In this document: positions 1 through 11,232 of the stretch, piece after piece | How the letters are laid out: every line of letters starts with the position of its first letter | Position numbering within the stretch: position 1 is the first letter of the stretch | Translations under genes and position numbers: made by a program | DNA from: Sclerotinia nivalis | Lineage: Eukaryota; Ascomycota; Leotiomycetes; Helotiales; Sclerotiniaceae | Direction: 5' to 3' | NCBI GenBank assembly: GCA_029531795.1 | Contig: JAPEIS010000012.1 | Location: 1,860,001 to 1,924,000, forward strand | DNA: 64,000 nt | Notes under the pieces: model-generated | Databases searched by the model: none | Told to the model about the DNA's origin: nothing | What the model saw: the letters and a program-made list of their open reading frames with translations, nothing else

Positions 1-786
1 GATTATCGAGGACTAAATAATGTTATTATAAAGAATCGTTATCCATTATCTATCATTTGCAAAACGTTGAATGTTCTTTGCAATACAAAAATTTATACCA
101 AACTTGATATCATTGTAGTGTTCAACAAATTGCGAATCGCCGAAGAAAATGAATGAAAAATTATATTCATTATTCGTTTTGATCTTTTTGAATCTTTGAT
201 TATGCTTTTCGGTTTTTGCAATACATTTATATCGTTCCAATATTATATCAATCATATGCTTTTCGACGAGTTGAACAAGTATTGCATTGTATATCTCGAT
301 GATATTCTAATCTACTCCGATAATCCTGTAAAGCATAAAAAGCATATCTATCAAATAGTTCAAAAGTTAATGGATGCTGGATTACAGATTGATATTAATA
401 AATACAAGTTTGAAACTATGAAAACAAAGTATTTGGATTTTATTATTATAACCGAAAGCATCGAAATAGATCAAGAAAAGATTACAGTTATTACATTTTG
501 GGAATTGTCTTTATATATAAAGGATTTACAACGATTTCTCGGTTTCGTTAATTTCTATCAACGTTTTATAAAAGATTTTTCAAAGATTTATCGCTCTCTC
601 AATGATCTCTTGCAGAAGAATATTATATAGGATTGAATCGCAGATCATACAAAAGTTTTTGATGTTTTAAAAAGAGTTTTTACAATAATATTAGTTTTGG
701 TATACTTTGATTACAAGCGGAAAACTGTTTTGGAAACCGATACTTCCGATTGAATTTCAAAAGGAGTTCTCTTGTAATACGATGAT
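1..786 (+). mobile_element. Element B, left arm: decayed Ty3/gypsy reverse transcriptase to RNase H
   Basis: Conceptual translation of the plus strand starts in a reverse transcriptase (RT): DYRGLNN at base 1, a LIMLFGFCNTF block near 196, and the catalytic box YLDDILIYSDN near 285-320. It continues through the RFLGFVNFYQRFIKDFS connection region (about 535-585) into the start of RNase H (VLETDTSD near 735). The frame is broken by stops where Trp and Gln codons stand in the related copy, as G-to-A and C-to-T decay would give. The sequence stops at 786 inside RNase H, where element A is inserted, and resumes at 11233. The gag, protease and 5' LTR of this element would lie left of the window. 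It is not functional. Confidence 0.9.
782..786. repeat. Target-site duplication of element A, left copy (ATGAT)
   Basis: ATGAT directly abuts the left LTR of element A. The same five bases sit at 11228-11232, where element B resumes. A 5-bp duplication is usual for Ty3/gypsy integration. Dropping one copy restores a continuous RNase H reading frame for B that matches the sister copy in A. Confidence 0.85.
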
Positions 787-950
787 TATTATGGTGAGGG
801 AAAAGGTATGTGTAGGTTTGATCTATTGTTGTACTACGAGGAGGAGAAGAAGGTCAAGGAGGTGACCTGACTATATAGAAGTGAGTGTATGTATATATGC
901 CTAAGGTATATATGATTATGTGTAGGTGAAGGGAGATGAATCTGTAACAG
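787..950 (-). repeat. 3' LTR of element A
   Basis: In sense (minus) orientation it begins TGTTACAG and follows a purine tract (AAAAGGGGG, complement of 952-961) that fits the plus-strand primer site. The other end reads TATTATGG on the plus strand, a transition-mutated form of the inverted terminus. Recognisable copies occur at 7373-7469 with 10039-10119, and at 13550-13712. Confidence 0.88.
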
Positions 951-1279
951 TACCCCCTTTTCAAGAAACCCATTTGATCTTAAATGGATATTAAAAAATA
1001 AAGAAAAATAAAGAAAAAATACAGATCTTTTTTCTCAATTAAATCCCTAAACAAAAATATATAATATTTTCCAATAATGTTATATCCCTTATTGTTATAA
1101 CATATAATATACCTTTAAATGAAACGAACAATTTTGGTACAAATGGATCTTTGTAGAGTAGGTGTAACAATCGCTCTGTATAACTCCGATTACAAATTCT
1201 GTGGTTCCGGTTGTAATATAGTAGTGTCGGGGTACTTTAGGATCCAAGGTGACAACTCTGGTTTTTCTAAATGAAAGCA

Positions 1280-2990
1280 ATAATATTCGATAAGAATTTT
1301 CTCGTTATTTTTTAAATTATTAATTGATTACCAAATTGGTGTGTAGTATCTTCATTTGACCAAATAATGATAGCCATCTTCATTATGATTATCTAGAATT
1401 TTTTCAAATATTTATTTCTGAACAGGCTCATCTTCATCGTTGTCCTGTTCCAAAATTCTGTTCTGTGTAGTTAGGGATTCTGATTCGTTAATCGTTACTT
1501 GAACCAGGAAATGAGGATTAGTATAAGTTGGAAGTAAAAGAGAATGATAAAAAACAAAAAAGATTTTAATGTTCTCAGGTAATTGAACAAAACAAACACG
1601 AGAATAAACTTTGATAATCTTGTAAGGGCCGATCTATTTATCATCCAGCTTTTTTGCTTTGTACGAAGTCTTCATATTTTTAATATTGACAAAAACTTTC
1701 TGGTCAATTATATAACAAGATAAATCAAAGCAATAGTGGTTAATATAATCCTTATAAATAACAATTGTTTGTTATACAAAAGTACAAAGTTGTTTCAAGA
1801 TACGTTCCATATAATCTATAGTCCTATTACCTTTAAAGAATTCCCGTTTTTGTACTAGAATCATATCTAATGAATAAAGTTTATTAAACTCAATATCTAA
1901 ATATAAATTAAAGTTGTAATTGACGAAAAAAGACAAACAACCAATTATTTCAGAGACCAAATTATTAAATACAAATTCGATTAAAAGTAATTAATCCAAT
2001 CAATTGTCTTAATGATAATTAACAAAAACTTGTAAATATTACTCTAGAATCGAATTAATACACTCAATCTGATTATCTGTTTGAAAATGAAAAGCTGAAG
2101 AATATTTTAAGGTAACTCCCAATCGCTCTGAGAGTTGTGATTAGAAACCTGATACGAACTGTATTCCCTGATCGGAAATGATATTATCCGGAAGTCTATA
2201 AAGTATATAGATACAATTGATAAAAGTATCGATTAGTTCCTTTATTGTTAGTATATGTATACCGATGAAATGTTTCATTTTGGTTAACCTGTAAATTATC
2301 ATTAAGATATATTTATAAATAGAATTATAACAAATACAATCCAGAAATAATATAATATAATCGATTGAGATATCAGATTATATACGAAAAGGAATAAACA
2401 GCGATTTCAAAAATCCGGGAGACACCGATTTGGACGATTTGGTACAAGTATAAAGTTCGTAGGCCTTTACATAGAACGCGATCTCCAAATATATATTAAA
2501 CCACCAATATGTACGAGAGACAAGATCGATCGTTTTAATTCAACCAGGATGGTCGGTAGGATTAGAAGAATGAATTCGATAAATAATTTGGAGTTTGAGC
2601 TTATCATCTAATGGAACCCAAATCTTATCCCGATAGTAAATTCTATTATTTTGGACCGAACAATCTTGTATAGCAATTTAGAGGGTTTTACAATATTCTT
2701 TTGGTTATTTAATCATTAATGGATTGTTAAGAGCAAAAATAAATTGATTTGTGATATCGGATCTAGTATATACTGTATCGATTAAAGTATCAATTGATTG
2801 ATTGTAAAATGATACTATTATCTCCATTGATGTCAAATTGATATATTCAATCAAATCCTTATAAAGGTCGTTATCAAAACAATCTTAAAGAAGAACAATG
2901 TATTCTCGATTCTTTAGACGTTTATTGTTTGGATCAGAGCGATACAACTGATCTTCGTATTTTCTACTTAATACATCTAATCGAATAACT
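1280..2990 (-). pseudogene. Element A integrase and chromodomain (dead)
   Basis: The minus-strand translation gives, in order, an integrase core with relics such as TIGCLSFFVNYNFNLYLD near 1900-1960 and a C-terminal chromodomain near 1330-1420 (FEKILDNHNEDGYHYLVK followed by a stop where Trp is expected). The same block is better preserved in element B at 11480-13170. Chromodomains of this family are known to target integration to heterochromatin marked by H3K9 methylation. This copy is interrupted by many stops. Confidence 0.8.
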
Positions 2991-2999
2991 TTGTTTTCT

Positions 3000-4560
3000 A
3001 ATCGATAAACTATACAGAAATTATATTGAAATAGAAATTCAAATCATTACATTTACCATTGATTGAGAGTTTTTGTAGTTATAAAATATTCGAGGTTTTT
3101 GTGATTAATAAGAATCTCGAACTCCTTTTGTAAACTTTAAAGCTTTGAATACCATTCTTTTATTACTTTGATAATAACAAATAGTTCTTTATCGTAGATC
3201 TCATAATTGTATTCCACTACTATATATTTAGATGAAAAGTAAACGATTAAACGTAAAACGTTATCATCATCGTATTGCAAGAGAACTCCTCCTGAAGCCC
3301 AATCGGAAGCGTCGGTTTCCAAAACAGTTTTCCGCCTGTAATCAAAGTATACCAAAACTGGCGTCATTGTGAAAGCTCTTTTTAAGGCATCAAAAGCCTT
3401 TGTATAATCTGCAGTCCAATTCTATATAATATTCTTTCGTAAGAGATCGTTGAGAGAACAACAAATCTTTGAAAAATCTTTTATAAAACGTTGATAGAAA
3501 TTAACGAAATCGAGAAATCGTTGTAAATCCTTTATATATAAAAGCAATTCCTAAAATATAATAGCTGTGATCTTTTCTTAATCCATTTCGATACCTTCAG
3601 TTGTAATGATAAAACTCAAATACTTTGTCTTTGTAGTTTCGAATTCGTATTTGTTAATATCAATTTATAATCTAGTATCTATTAATTTTTGAATTATTTG
3701 GTGGATATGCTTTTTATATTCTACAAGATTATTGGAGTAGATTAGGATGTCATCGAGATATACAATGCAATACTTGTTCAATTTGTCGAAAAACGTATGA
3801 TTGATATAATGTTAGAATAATATAAATGTATTACAGAAACCGAAAGGTATAACTAGAGATTCAAAAAAACCAAAACGAATAATGAATACAGTTTTCCATT
3901 CATTTTCTTCGGCGATTCGCAATTTATTGAATATTGCAATGATATCAAGCTTGGTGTAAATTTTTGTATTGCAAAGAGTATCCAGCGTTTTACAAACGAT
4001 AAATAATGGATAACGATTCTTTATAGTAATATTATTTAGTCCTCAATAATCTTAATAAATACAGACCCCCTTTTCTGGTTTGGCAACCAATAACAAAGGA
4101 AAAGTGCACCGCAATCTCGATTTTTGAATAAACCCCTTGAAGAGATTATTATCAAATCATTTATATATCATTATCAATTTTATTAGCAATAAAGAACAGT
4201 TTTTGAAATAAAAGGACTCTTTACTAAGCATCAACTCAATTTTGTGATCCCAGATTCGACAAAACAGCAACTTATCTATATAATATAGAAGGAAAACAGG
4301 AAGTTTGTCTTGTAATTATATGGGAAGCCTTTATCATATTTGATCGTCACTAAGGGGAAGTTTACCAATTAAAAATTTGTTGATATCAGTTTCAGAAACC
4401 TTTCGCAAATGAAGCGGCTTGTAATAATCATATATAAAATCATAAAGTTGCAATGGGATTCTAAAGAGCATCTCTGTTATATTATCTTACCCTTATAAAA
4501 TCGATCGAAAATCCCCTTTTGTAAATGTCGAGGATAATATAGTTTATCGCAAATGATTTT
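3000..4560 (-). pseudogene. Element A reverse transcriptase and RNase H (dead)
   Basis: The best-preserved RNase H stretch is 3137-3367: VYFDYRRKTVLETDASDW with the first catalytic Asp, and the motif SSKYIVVEYNYEIYDKELF. Upstream in sense direction come the RT box YLDDILIYS near 3735-3765 and the entry motif DYRGLNN near 4030. Matches to bases 1-786 show both copies derive from one family. Several Trp and Gln positions are stop codons. It is not functional. Confidence 0.85.
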
Positions 4561-5305
4561 GCTCAATAGTTTTCTATGCGGTATCCAATTCATCTTATAT
4601 CAATCGGATAACCCGAACGTTATCTTGTTGATAAAACGAAACAAAGCTAGAAACTTGCAACCAACGAATATCATCCATATTTGGACTTATATCTTTATAA
4701 ATAGATATAGGGAGTTCCTTAACAAAAAACAAGGGCAAACGGTTTTTTGGATTGTGAATAGATCGATACCGATTTACAATCTTTAAGATCGATTTTGGAT
4801 GCAAACAATTGGGAATCATTTATACTTGATTATTTGATTCTCTGTAATACTTTATTCGATAATAATTCATACCAAACGTCAGACCTTGCTGAAATTCGAG
4901 GTCAATAGAAAAATCGTCAGATTGTGATATATAATCTTCATCTGGTATCTCTTCAATAGAAGGTTTTTTATAAGAAGTTCTTTTAAAAGTAGAAAATGTT
5001 TGAATAGATGAATAATCGATATCGTCCTTTAGACAATCTTCAATATATAGAGAACGATATTTATAAATTGTACATTTAGCTTTTATATCAGAATCGATAA
5101 GGAATTTATTTAAAGGTTTGATAGTATTAATGATTTATTATGGAGTAATTTTTGTTAAATCCTTTTATTCCTTAATCGGAAATGGAATCGTTGATATAAT
5201 AACTAGCTCTGAATTATGATATATCAAGTAATTAGAAGCATAATAGTTTAAAAAGAATGTTAAATTCATTTCCATCCAATTGATAATAGGATTGTGGTAT
5301 TATAA

Positions 5306-5617
5306 TTATAATAAACTAAAGATTAATGGTGTCTTTGATGAAAGCTGAATAATATAAAAAAACCAATACTTATAGTAATCCCCTATAACGATTTTTATTA
5401 TAAAATATTCTATAATTCTATCGACGACTTTTCCATCGGCAAATCGGAGTTCGCAAGGGTGAGATAAAAGTTGTATTTCAATATTGTATTTGAAAACAAA
5501 AGAATAATCAGTAAAGACTTTTCCAGAGTATCTATTATCAATGAGATTTGTAACAATAAAGGGATTTTCATATACAGGGAATATAATAGTTTTAATAAAT
5601 AGGGATTTGCTATTCAT
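5306..5617 (-). pseudogene. Element A aspartic protease remnant
   Basis: A 103-codon open stretch on the minus strand contains LIDNRYSGKVFTDYSF, matching the retropepsin-like active-site pattern of fungal Ty3/gypsy elements (usually LIDSG.SG.F). The Ser-Gly after the catalytic Asp is mutated to Asn-Arg, so the enzyme would be dead. It sits between the gag-like region and RT, as expected. Confidence 0.65.
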
Positions 5618-5639
5618 AAAGTTGAACTGTAATAGCTTA

Positions 5640-7372
5640 TATTTATTTATTTTTTGATTTACTTTTTTGTTTTTAGTATTTTTTTACAAACGATTTTTCA
5701 TAAAAATTAATCTTTTCTTTGTTCGGGATTTTCTTTGATTAAACTAGGTATAGAGATAACCTTCTCTGGTTCGATATAACCTTGTCATTGTGTTTGATTC
5801 AGGTGTTGTTAATTTTGTACCCAATTATTAATATATCCTTCTCGAAATTTATTACGATTATTATTAAATCTATTAACGTTTCGAAAAACCGGAACGGCAG
5901 TATATTGATTGAGGGCCAGATTAATTGAGGTAATAGTATTGCAATTGAAAAAGATATTAATAGAAGTTTGTTTATTAGAAAAAAGATTATTATTGATATT
6001 ATAAATAGTATAACAATTAATCTAAAGATAACCGATCTTATTACAACAATTACAAGAAATTACAGGATTAAATTTCTTTTTTTTATTTTGTAGATTCTTT
6101 TTTTATTGTTTCTTTTGTTTTATTATATTAAGGTCTATAGAATTATTATTAGTAATAAATACTTTATCAGAATTTTTGTTATAATATTCAACATTACAAA
6201 GATTCTAACTCCAAATAAAGAATTTCTTTTATTAATTATCAATATCATCGGTTACACAGGGATTCGAGTCATTAATGATCAAAGTTCGAAGAGGGATTGT
6301 AATCTTTTGCTTTATTATATTAACAATCTCGCAATCAAACTTGTAACAAAAATTAACAAAATAAAACAATATAAAAAAAAAAACCGAAAAGGATTCCTTT
6401 AAATCTATAAAAAGCTTATCGAATTTGAGTGAAACTTCCCTTTCGATATCTATAGAGATATATAATTTGTTCAATTTAGCCAAAAACGAAACAACAGAAT
6501 CGAAGCAAATAGGATCATCAACGAATCTAGTAATATCCGTAATACACTTTTATCATATTTAATCATTGAGAAGACTAATAGTATAGTTAATCTTCTTTTG
6601 TTCGGAAGCAAAAAGTTGTAAATTGATCATTTAACAGAATTACAAATCCAATTTCCAGGATTGATAGTTCTTTTGTCGAACAAAAATATTAAATTTTTCG
6701 CCTTTAAAAACAGACGGATTCTTCTGAGTTTGGTAGAGAGTAATTAGTTTCTGGTTAATAGTAGCATCACCGGTATCCAGTTGAATTTGTTTGCCAATTA
6801 GAATATAAAGAAGTTTGACATTTTCCGTTTTGAATTCTTCAATCTTATTTGTTTGAATAGCGATATGGATAGTTTGAATAGTAAAACAATTTTCGATAAT
6901 AAAGAAAACATAATTCAAGTAAACAATTTATTCGTTAAGACCGGTAGCGAAATTTAGTATCACTAGAGTATCCAATTCTACTAGGATTTGTATAATAGTA
7001 AACTATTAATCAAAGATTTATTAGATTTCGATACAAATTCCTTCGATAGAAATAAAAATCATATTATCAGTAGGTGTAGAATTAGAAGTTATTGTAAAAA
7101 GAATTATGATTGTACAAAGTAATTGATAAAGAATTTGTAATTATATAAAAGCAATCAAAAACAGATACAAAAGCTTGCGAATAAATATAATCGTACAAAA
7201 ACAATCAAAGATCAAAAACTACATAAAAGTAGATAAGAAATACGATTGTATAAAAGCAAACGAATTACAACGGCGCGAAAATAATCGAAAATAGATATAG
7301 AAGTCTACAAATGATTTGGCAAGGTCAGATCATTTTGTAAAATGATGGAATCTTTGAAAGGGTAGTACAAAT
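5640..7372 (-). pseudogene. Element A gag-like region with degenerate zinc knuckle
   Basis: Minus-strand open stretches at 6640-6918 and 6232-6483 have no stops but no strong motif. Between gag and protease, near 6010-6055, the reading ISCNCCNKIGYL looks like a decayed CCHC zinc knuckle. The assignment as gag rests mainly on position between the 5' LTR and the protease. I do not recognise individual capsid motifs. Confidence 0.5.
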
Positions 7373-7489
7373 TATTATGGTAAAGGAAAAGGTATGTGTA
7401 GATTTGATCTATTATTGTACTATAAGGAGGAGAAGAAGATCAAGAAGGTGACCTGACTATATAGAAGTGTGTGTGTGTGTGTATGTGTG
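7373..7489 (-). repeat. 5' LTR of element A, inner part, truncated by a LINE
   Basis: Matches the start of the LTR at 787, from TATTATGG to the segment GACTATATAGAAGTG at 7455-7469. It then runs into a GT-rich stretch (7469-7489) and the 3' end of the LINE. The missing outer part of the LTR is found on the far side of the LINE at 10039-10119. The two pieces sum to about 163 bp, matching the LTR length. Confidence 0.85.
7455..7469. repeat. LINE target-site duplication, left copy
   Basis: The 15-bp sequence GACTATATAGAAGTG occurs here and at 10039-10053, immediately flanking the LINE. It is a normal internal LTR sequence, so it represents a duplication made at LINE insertion. The true duplication may extend a few bases into the GT-rich run, which differs between sides. 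Confidence 0.8.
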
Positions 7490-7502
7490 ATATTTTTCGT
7501 CC

Positions 7503-7574
7503 GAGGCTCTGTGCGAAGCACAGGCCTCAAATTCCCAATTGGGATAAAGGACGCCAGGGGAGGAAGGCCCCTGG
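7503..7574 (-). repeat. Hairpins in the LINE 3' untranslated end
   Basis: Bases 7503-7528 form an 11-bp stem with a GAA loop and one bulge (GAGGC, CTGTGC / GCACAG, GCCTC). Bases 7554-7574 form a 7-bp stem (CCAGGGG / CCCCTGG). They lie within 90 bp of the 3' terminus. LINE reverse transcriptases often recognise such 3' structures, which is an inference here. Confidence 0.7.
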
Positions 7575-8720
7575 GTTTCTAACTAGTTAATCTAAATTTA
7601 CTAATATTATATATACTAAATGCTTCAACAAGGTTTACATAATTACCGTTGTGTATTGAGTTAATCCCTTGAATAGATATTTCAGCTATCCTCCACAATA
7701 CAGTTAGATCCCTCGATTCCTGATCTCCTCTCCTTTGTTATCACAATCGAACTTTTTAATGTGATTTTGTTAATATAAAGATTTTTTTTTTTTTTAAATT
7801 TATACAAACTCAATCTTTCCGAATCAAAATCCAACGTTTTATACAAAGAAAATCCAAAAATAATATAAAATAAAAATAAAAATAAAAATCAAAGCAATCC
7901 TTCAATCAATAAATTGTATAGGGAATTGAGGATATATATCCTGATAGAACCTTGTAGATTTGAACCAAACTACTAGTTTCGCTACTCCTTTTATACTTCC
8001 CAAAAGATAAGGGATGGCTTCAGATAATAGTAACTTTGAAAAGGTTTTTTGAGCATTTCCGATTTTACAAAAGTAAAAATGAAAAAGGGATTTTCTTTTC
8101 TTATATAAGTATAGTATATAAGCATCTTCGTGATTGAAGCGATCGTGATACACTACAAAATCGCTATATTGAGATCTAACTATTAGGATATATCCTAATA
8201 TCGTTCGATCAAAAGAAAGCATAATCGATTTATTATTATAAGTTATAAAAAGATCATTGTAGCTTTATAATACTATGATTATCCATAATTTAGCTTTTGC
8301 TGATTTGGCATTCGTTTTAGCGATTCTTTTCAAAAAGGCGAGAGTACAGATAAAATCAGATGGGAATAAAAGTACTGCTCCCTCTTTAGCTGCTTTGTCC
8401 GCTGCTTTGTTTCCGGGGATATCTAGATGCCCAGGAACCTATCGAATTCGAATTGAACCAGAACAAATATATGGCAAACGGGGCCTGAAAGATTAAGCTG
8501 TAGCTAATTCGCAGAATTCTTCAAATACAGATTGAGAAGATCCAATGGAATGAAAGCCTAATCGTATAGCAACCTCTAAGTTATCCAAGAAAACCCAGAG
8601 GTCTGTAACGAATCTAGTTGAAAGTAGCTGTATTGCTGTTTAAGCATCTTTCAAAGCTGCAGCTGCTTCGGTATCGAAGATTTCAGTATTACAGTCTAAT
8701 AAGAAAGCCTGTTGATCCAT

Positions 8721-9395
8721 TTACAGATTGTATTGATAAATCACTGATCCACCTCCTGTAGCACCATCCAAAGCTTCGTTTTTCGAACCATCGAAGAAGA
8801 CTTGCAAATCACTTTTTGGAATCATAGATATAAACCTTTCGAAATCCTTAGCTGCTCGTTCCTTCAAACGACCGAGAGGGCCACCGATCCAGGTTTCTAT
8901 AATAATACGTAGTTCTTTGTTCCTCCAAAAAGGAAGAGCAATTGGATTGATATATTCAGCTTTTGGAAAAGCTAGGATAATTCTTGAGAACCTTGATTCA
9001 GCAGTTCTAGCCCCAGCTTTAGCTAGGATATTTTTGGTTCGAATTCGAAAGGGATGTTTAGGATCTAGCCGAGCCATTCGGGCAGCGAAGCTCTGGGATA
9101 TCAAATTTAGCTCAATCTCAGGAAACATCAGATTTGATTCCTTGTATAAAGCAGCAGTATTAGTTGTACGGAATACAGGGAGGATTGCTCGAGCGCTAGC
9201 TAATACAATCTTATTCAAAAGCTTCAAATATCCATTCACTTGATTCGAGATTGTGAAGTTTAGGCCTCGTTTCCTAGTTCGGCCAGGCCACCAGGTTTCG
9301 GCTGCAAAGTAGCATTTCTTCAGAACACAGACTGTAATCGCTCTTTGAAGCAAAATTGATGAGATGCCTCGGGTTGTCCTTCCAAACGAACGCAA
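8721..9395 (-). pseudogene. LINE ORF2 fragment: linker to RNase H start
   Basis: A 224-codon open stretch. The C-terminal part reads SDLQVFFDGSKNEALDGATG, matching the first strand and catalytic Asp of the RNase H found in Tad/I-type LINEs. The first part is the RT thumb/linker seen in fungal LINE ORF2, including the AAETWWPG segment. In-frame stops separate it from the upstream RT piece (9480-9767) and the downstream RNase H remainder (8275-8720), so it is a fragment of a dead ORF2. Confidence 0.8.
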
Positions 9396-9479
9396 TGCAT
9401 TCGCAATTGTAAGAGCCTTAACTGAAAGGATCTGGATATAAGATTTGAAACTCAGTTCCCTATCGAAGTAAACCCTCAG

Positions 9480-9767
9480 CTATCTTAATAAACCTGGTTT
9501 CTTCATTATTGAAAGATTTTCTGTATGGATAATAGGGCTTTCGATACCTTTCCTGGAACCTCTGAAGAAGTGAATCAGTTCAGACTTCATAGGATCGAAA
9601 ATGATCCTTTCAGATTTGCCCCAATCCAAAGCCTCCAGCATTTCGGATTGTAGTTGATCACAATTAGATTGTAAGTTTGAAGAAAAAGCTACTAATGCAA
9701 TATCGTTTGTATATCCAAATCTTCGAGTAGGATTGCCTAACCAAAACAAAGGGGCTATATAAAGCAT
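9480..9767 (-). pseudogene. LINE ORF2 fragment: reverse transcriptase palm
   Basis: A 95-codon open stretch containing FGYTNDIALVAFSSNLQ, the place of the RT catalytic dyad, followed by a leucine-rich helix typical of fungal LINE RT. TND replaces the expected Asp-Asp, so it would be inactive. The sense-upstream extension to about 10030 carries further RT motifs with one stop. Confidence 0.8.
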
Positions 9768-10038
9768 AAAAAGGATAAGCGAAATTGGGGAGCCTTGTGG
9801 TAAACCACATCCAATACTAATGTTGGGCCCTGTTTCACCGTCAAGCCGAATACAAATTGTTCGATTTGTAGAGAACGATTATATCCATCGAACTAGGTTA
9901 TCAAACCATCCTTGTTCCCTGAGTTGGCGGACCAAACGTCCTGGGAGAACAGCATCAAAAGCACCTTTGATATCCATAGTTAATAAGGTAGCTTTAGAAC
10001 CTGAATTCAAAGCCATTTCCAAATCATGTGTAAGGCAA

Positions 10039-10117
10039 GACTATATAGAAGTGAGTGTATGCATATGTGCCTAAGGCATACATGATCACGTGCAGGTGAA
10101 GGGAGATGAACCCGTAA

Positions 10118-10119
<2 letters not shown>
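10039..10119 (-). repeat. 5' LTR of element A, outer part, with LINE TSD right copy
   Basis: Begins with GACTATATAGAAGTG (the LINE target-site duplication) and runs to CCCGTAACA, matching the outer half of the LTR at 787-950. Together with 7373-7469 it rebuilds a complete LTR. Its last bases plus ATGAT form the 14-bp duplication around the next insertion. Confidence 0.87.

Positions 10120-10124
<5 letters not shown>
10111..10124. repeat. 14-bp target-site duplication of insertion D, left copy
   Basis: CCCGTAACAATGAT is found here and again at 11219-11232. The first nine bases are the end of element A's LTR and ATGAT is its own target duplication. The 14-mer is therefore the pre-insertion junction sequence, copied when insertion D arrived. 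Confidence 0.82.

Positions 10125-10148
<24 letters not shown>
10121..10148. repeat. (TGAT)7 microsatellite
   Basis: Seven perfect TGAT units, followed by TTGATTT. It lies at the left end of insertion D. On the minus strand this is an (ATCA)n tail, which suits the 3' end of a non-LTR retroelement. Confidence 0.9.
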
Positions 10149-10149
<1 letters not shown>

Positions 10150-11218
10150 TGATTTAACGTCCACACTGAGTCTAAGACTATCTAGGACGGCTAGGGGCTC
10201 TATGAGCTCCTAGTTGATGCTATGGGGAGTTGTATGCTAGCTAGTATACAGTTTGTATAGTTTGGGTTTCTTTTCAACCCTTGAAATGTTGATTGAGGGC
10301 AAGTGAAAACTAATATTGGAGAACAAAGCCCGATATCTTCATCCTCTAAGACCTTTCCTTCCTCGCTTTTCTTCTACCCCTTACTAATTAAAGTATCCCA
10401 CTGATATAATCTTCTTCTTCGATCCAATCTGCTATTCCGATACCCACTTCCCACAAAGGTCAAGAGTCATCTCCATCAAGATTACCTCCAGCACAGCAAA
10501 AGGGTTCTCATACTAGTGAAAAGCAACTGGAAAGTACTACTCTCCTCAGCTCGAACTCATTCATTAGTTCCTTTGTATACCTTCCTAGATATAATGATCT
10601 CTAGCTTTATTTGAATGTAAATAATCGAAACCGCCGAATAGAATATCGGTCGTTTGAATGTAATAATAATGAGGCGTGGCCCTAACCCTACCCACACACA
10701 CACAAAAAATATTTTTGTAAAATCGAGGAAAAGGTATAATATTATATCGATACTTAGAGTATAGCATTAATTGATAGATGATAGTATTCTTTGTTTCGTA
10801 ATAATCGTAATGTTAAAATGAATGTATTTTCGATAGTCGATTGTCGAAAAAAGGTATAAAATACAAATAAAACAATAGCAAATTCCGTATCGAAAAGACC
10901 CTTCTGGAATAGAAGGGACTTACTAAATGTATCATACTTCGTATTGAGATAATAGTCGATGGCAGATGTTGAATCTAACCAGGGCTTCTGTAATCATCGT
11001 TTGTATTTTGGGTTGATGTTCGTTCATCCTTTCGAAGATATTGATGCTGTAAAATCGTAATAACCTCTCCATCGTGAATATCGTAATCGGGAAACCCTCT
11101 CTCTCTCTTCCAATGTATCCGATTCCATCAAATGACTCAATCTTAGCTCTGCAGACTCTCAATAGAGAGCTGGAGGTTCGTAGAGGGCACCACGTACAGG
11201 TGTTGAGTCTTCGCCCTC
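10125..11218 (-). mobile_element. Insertion D: about 1.1-kb unidentified retroelement with (ATCA)n tail
   Basis: The segment is bounded by a perfect 14-bp direct repeat and has a tetranucleotide tail at one end, two hallmarks of target-primed reverse transcription. I recognise no protein domain. A minus-strand open stretch at 10932-11255 has no known motif and crosses the right boundary. Composition is mixed: the right part (about 10930-11218) is GC-richer and less decayed than the left. It could be a truncated LINE 3' end or a non-autonomous (SINE-like) element. A two-unit telomere-like CCCTAACCCTA lies near 10680 and is probably incidental. Confidence 0.6.
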
Positions 11219-11232
11219 CCCGTAACAATGAT
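11219..11232. repeat. 14-bp target-site duplication of insertion D (right copy), including element A TSD
   Basis: CCCGTAACAATGAT repeats 10111-10124. Its last five bases (11228-11232, ATGAT) also serve as the right target-site duplication of element A. Element B coding sequence resumes at 11233. Confidence 0.82.

Larger units (their letters stand above)
7490..10038 (-). mobile_element. 5'-truncated LINE (Tad/I-like), reverse transcriptase plus RNase H
   Basis: This is a minus-strand non-LTR retrotransposon. In sense order it has RT motifs from about 10030 (GAFDAVLPGRLVRQLREQGW), the GLPQGSPIS block near 9810, the catalytic region FGYTNDIALVAF near 9700 (the usual A/T-DD has decayed), a thumb/linker region, then RNase H (VFFDGSKNEA near 8760-8790 and VPGHLDIPGNKAADKAAKEG near 8380-8440). 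A Cys/His-containing tail follows at 7902-8222. The 5' half (endonuclease, ORF1) is missing. It is less AT-rich than the LTR element it lies in, and long open stretches survive. It is flanked by the 15-bp duplication. Confidence 0.88.
787..10119 (-). mobile_element. Element A: decayed full-length chromodomain Ty3/gypsy retrotransposon (chromovirus)
   Basis: This is a minus-strand element bounded by about 164-bp LTRs: an intact 3' LTR at 787-950 and a 5' LTR split into 7373-7469 and 10039-10119 by a LINE. Reading leftwards from about 7370 the internal order is gag with a zinc-knuckle trace, aspartic protease, RT, RNase H, integrase and chromodomain, which is the chromovirus order. Every domain is full of stops and the DNA is extremely AT-rich, consistent with RIP. 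It belongs to the same family as element B, in opposite orientation. The LTR ends are TGTTAC-like, with one end changed by transitions to TATTAT. Confidence 0.9.

Noticed and set aside
10675..10700. Telomere-like CCCTAACCCTA
   Set aside because: Only two units inside an inserted element, too short for an interstitial telomere claim.
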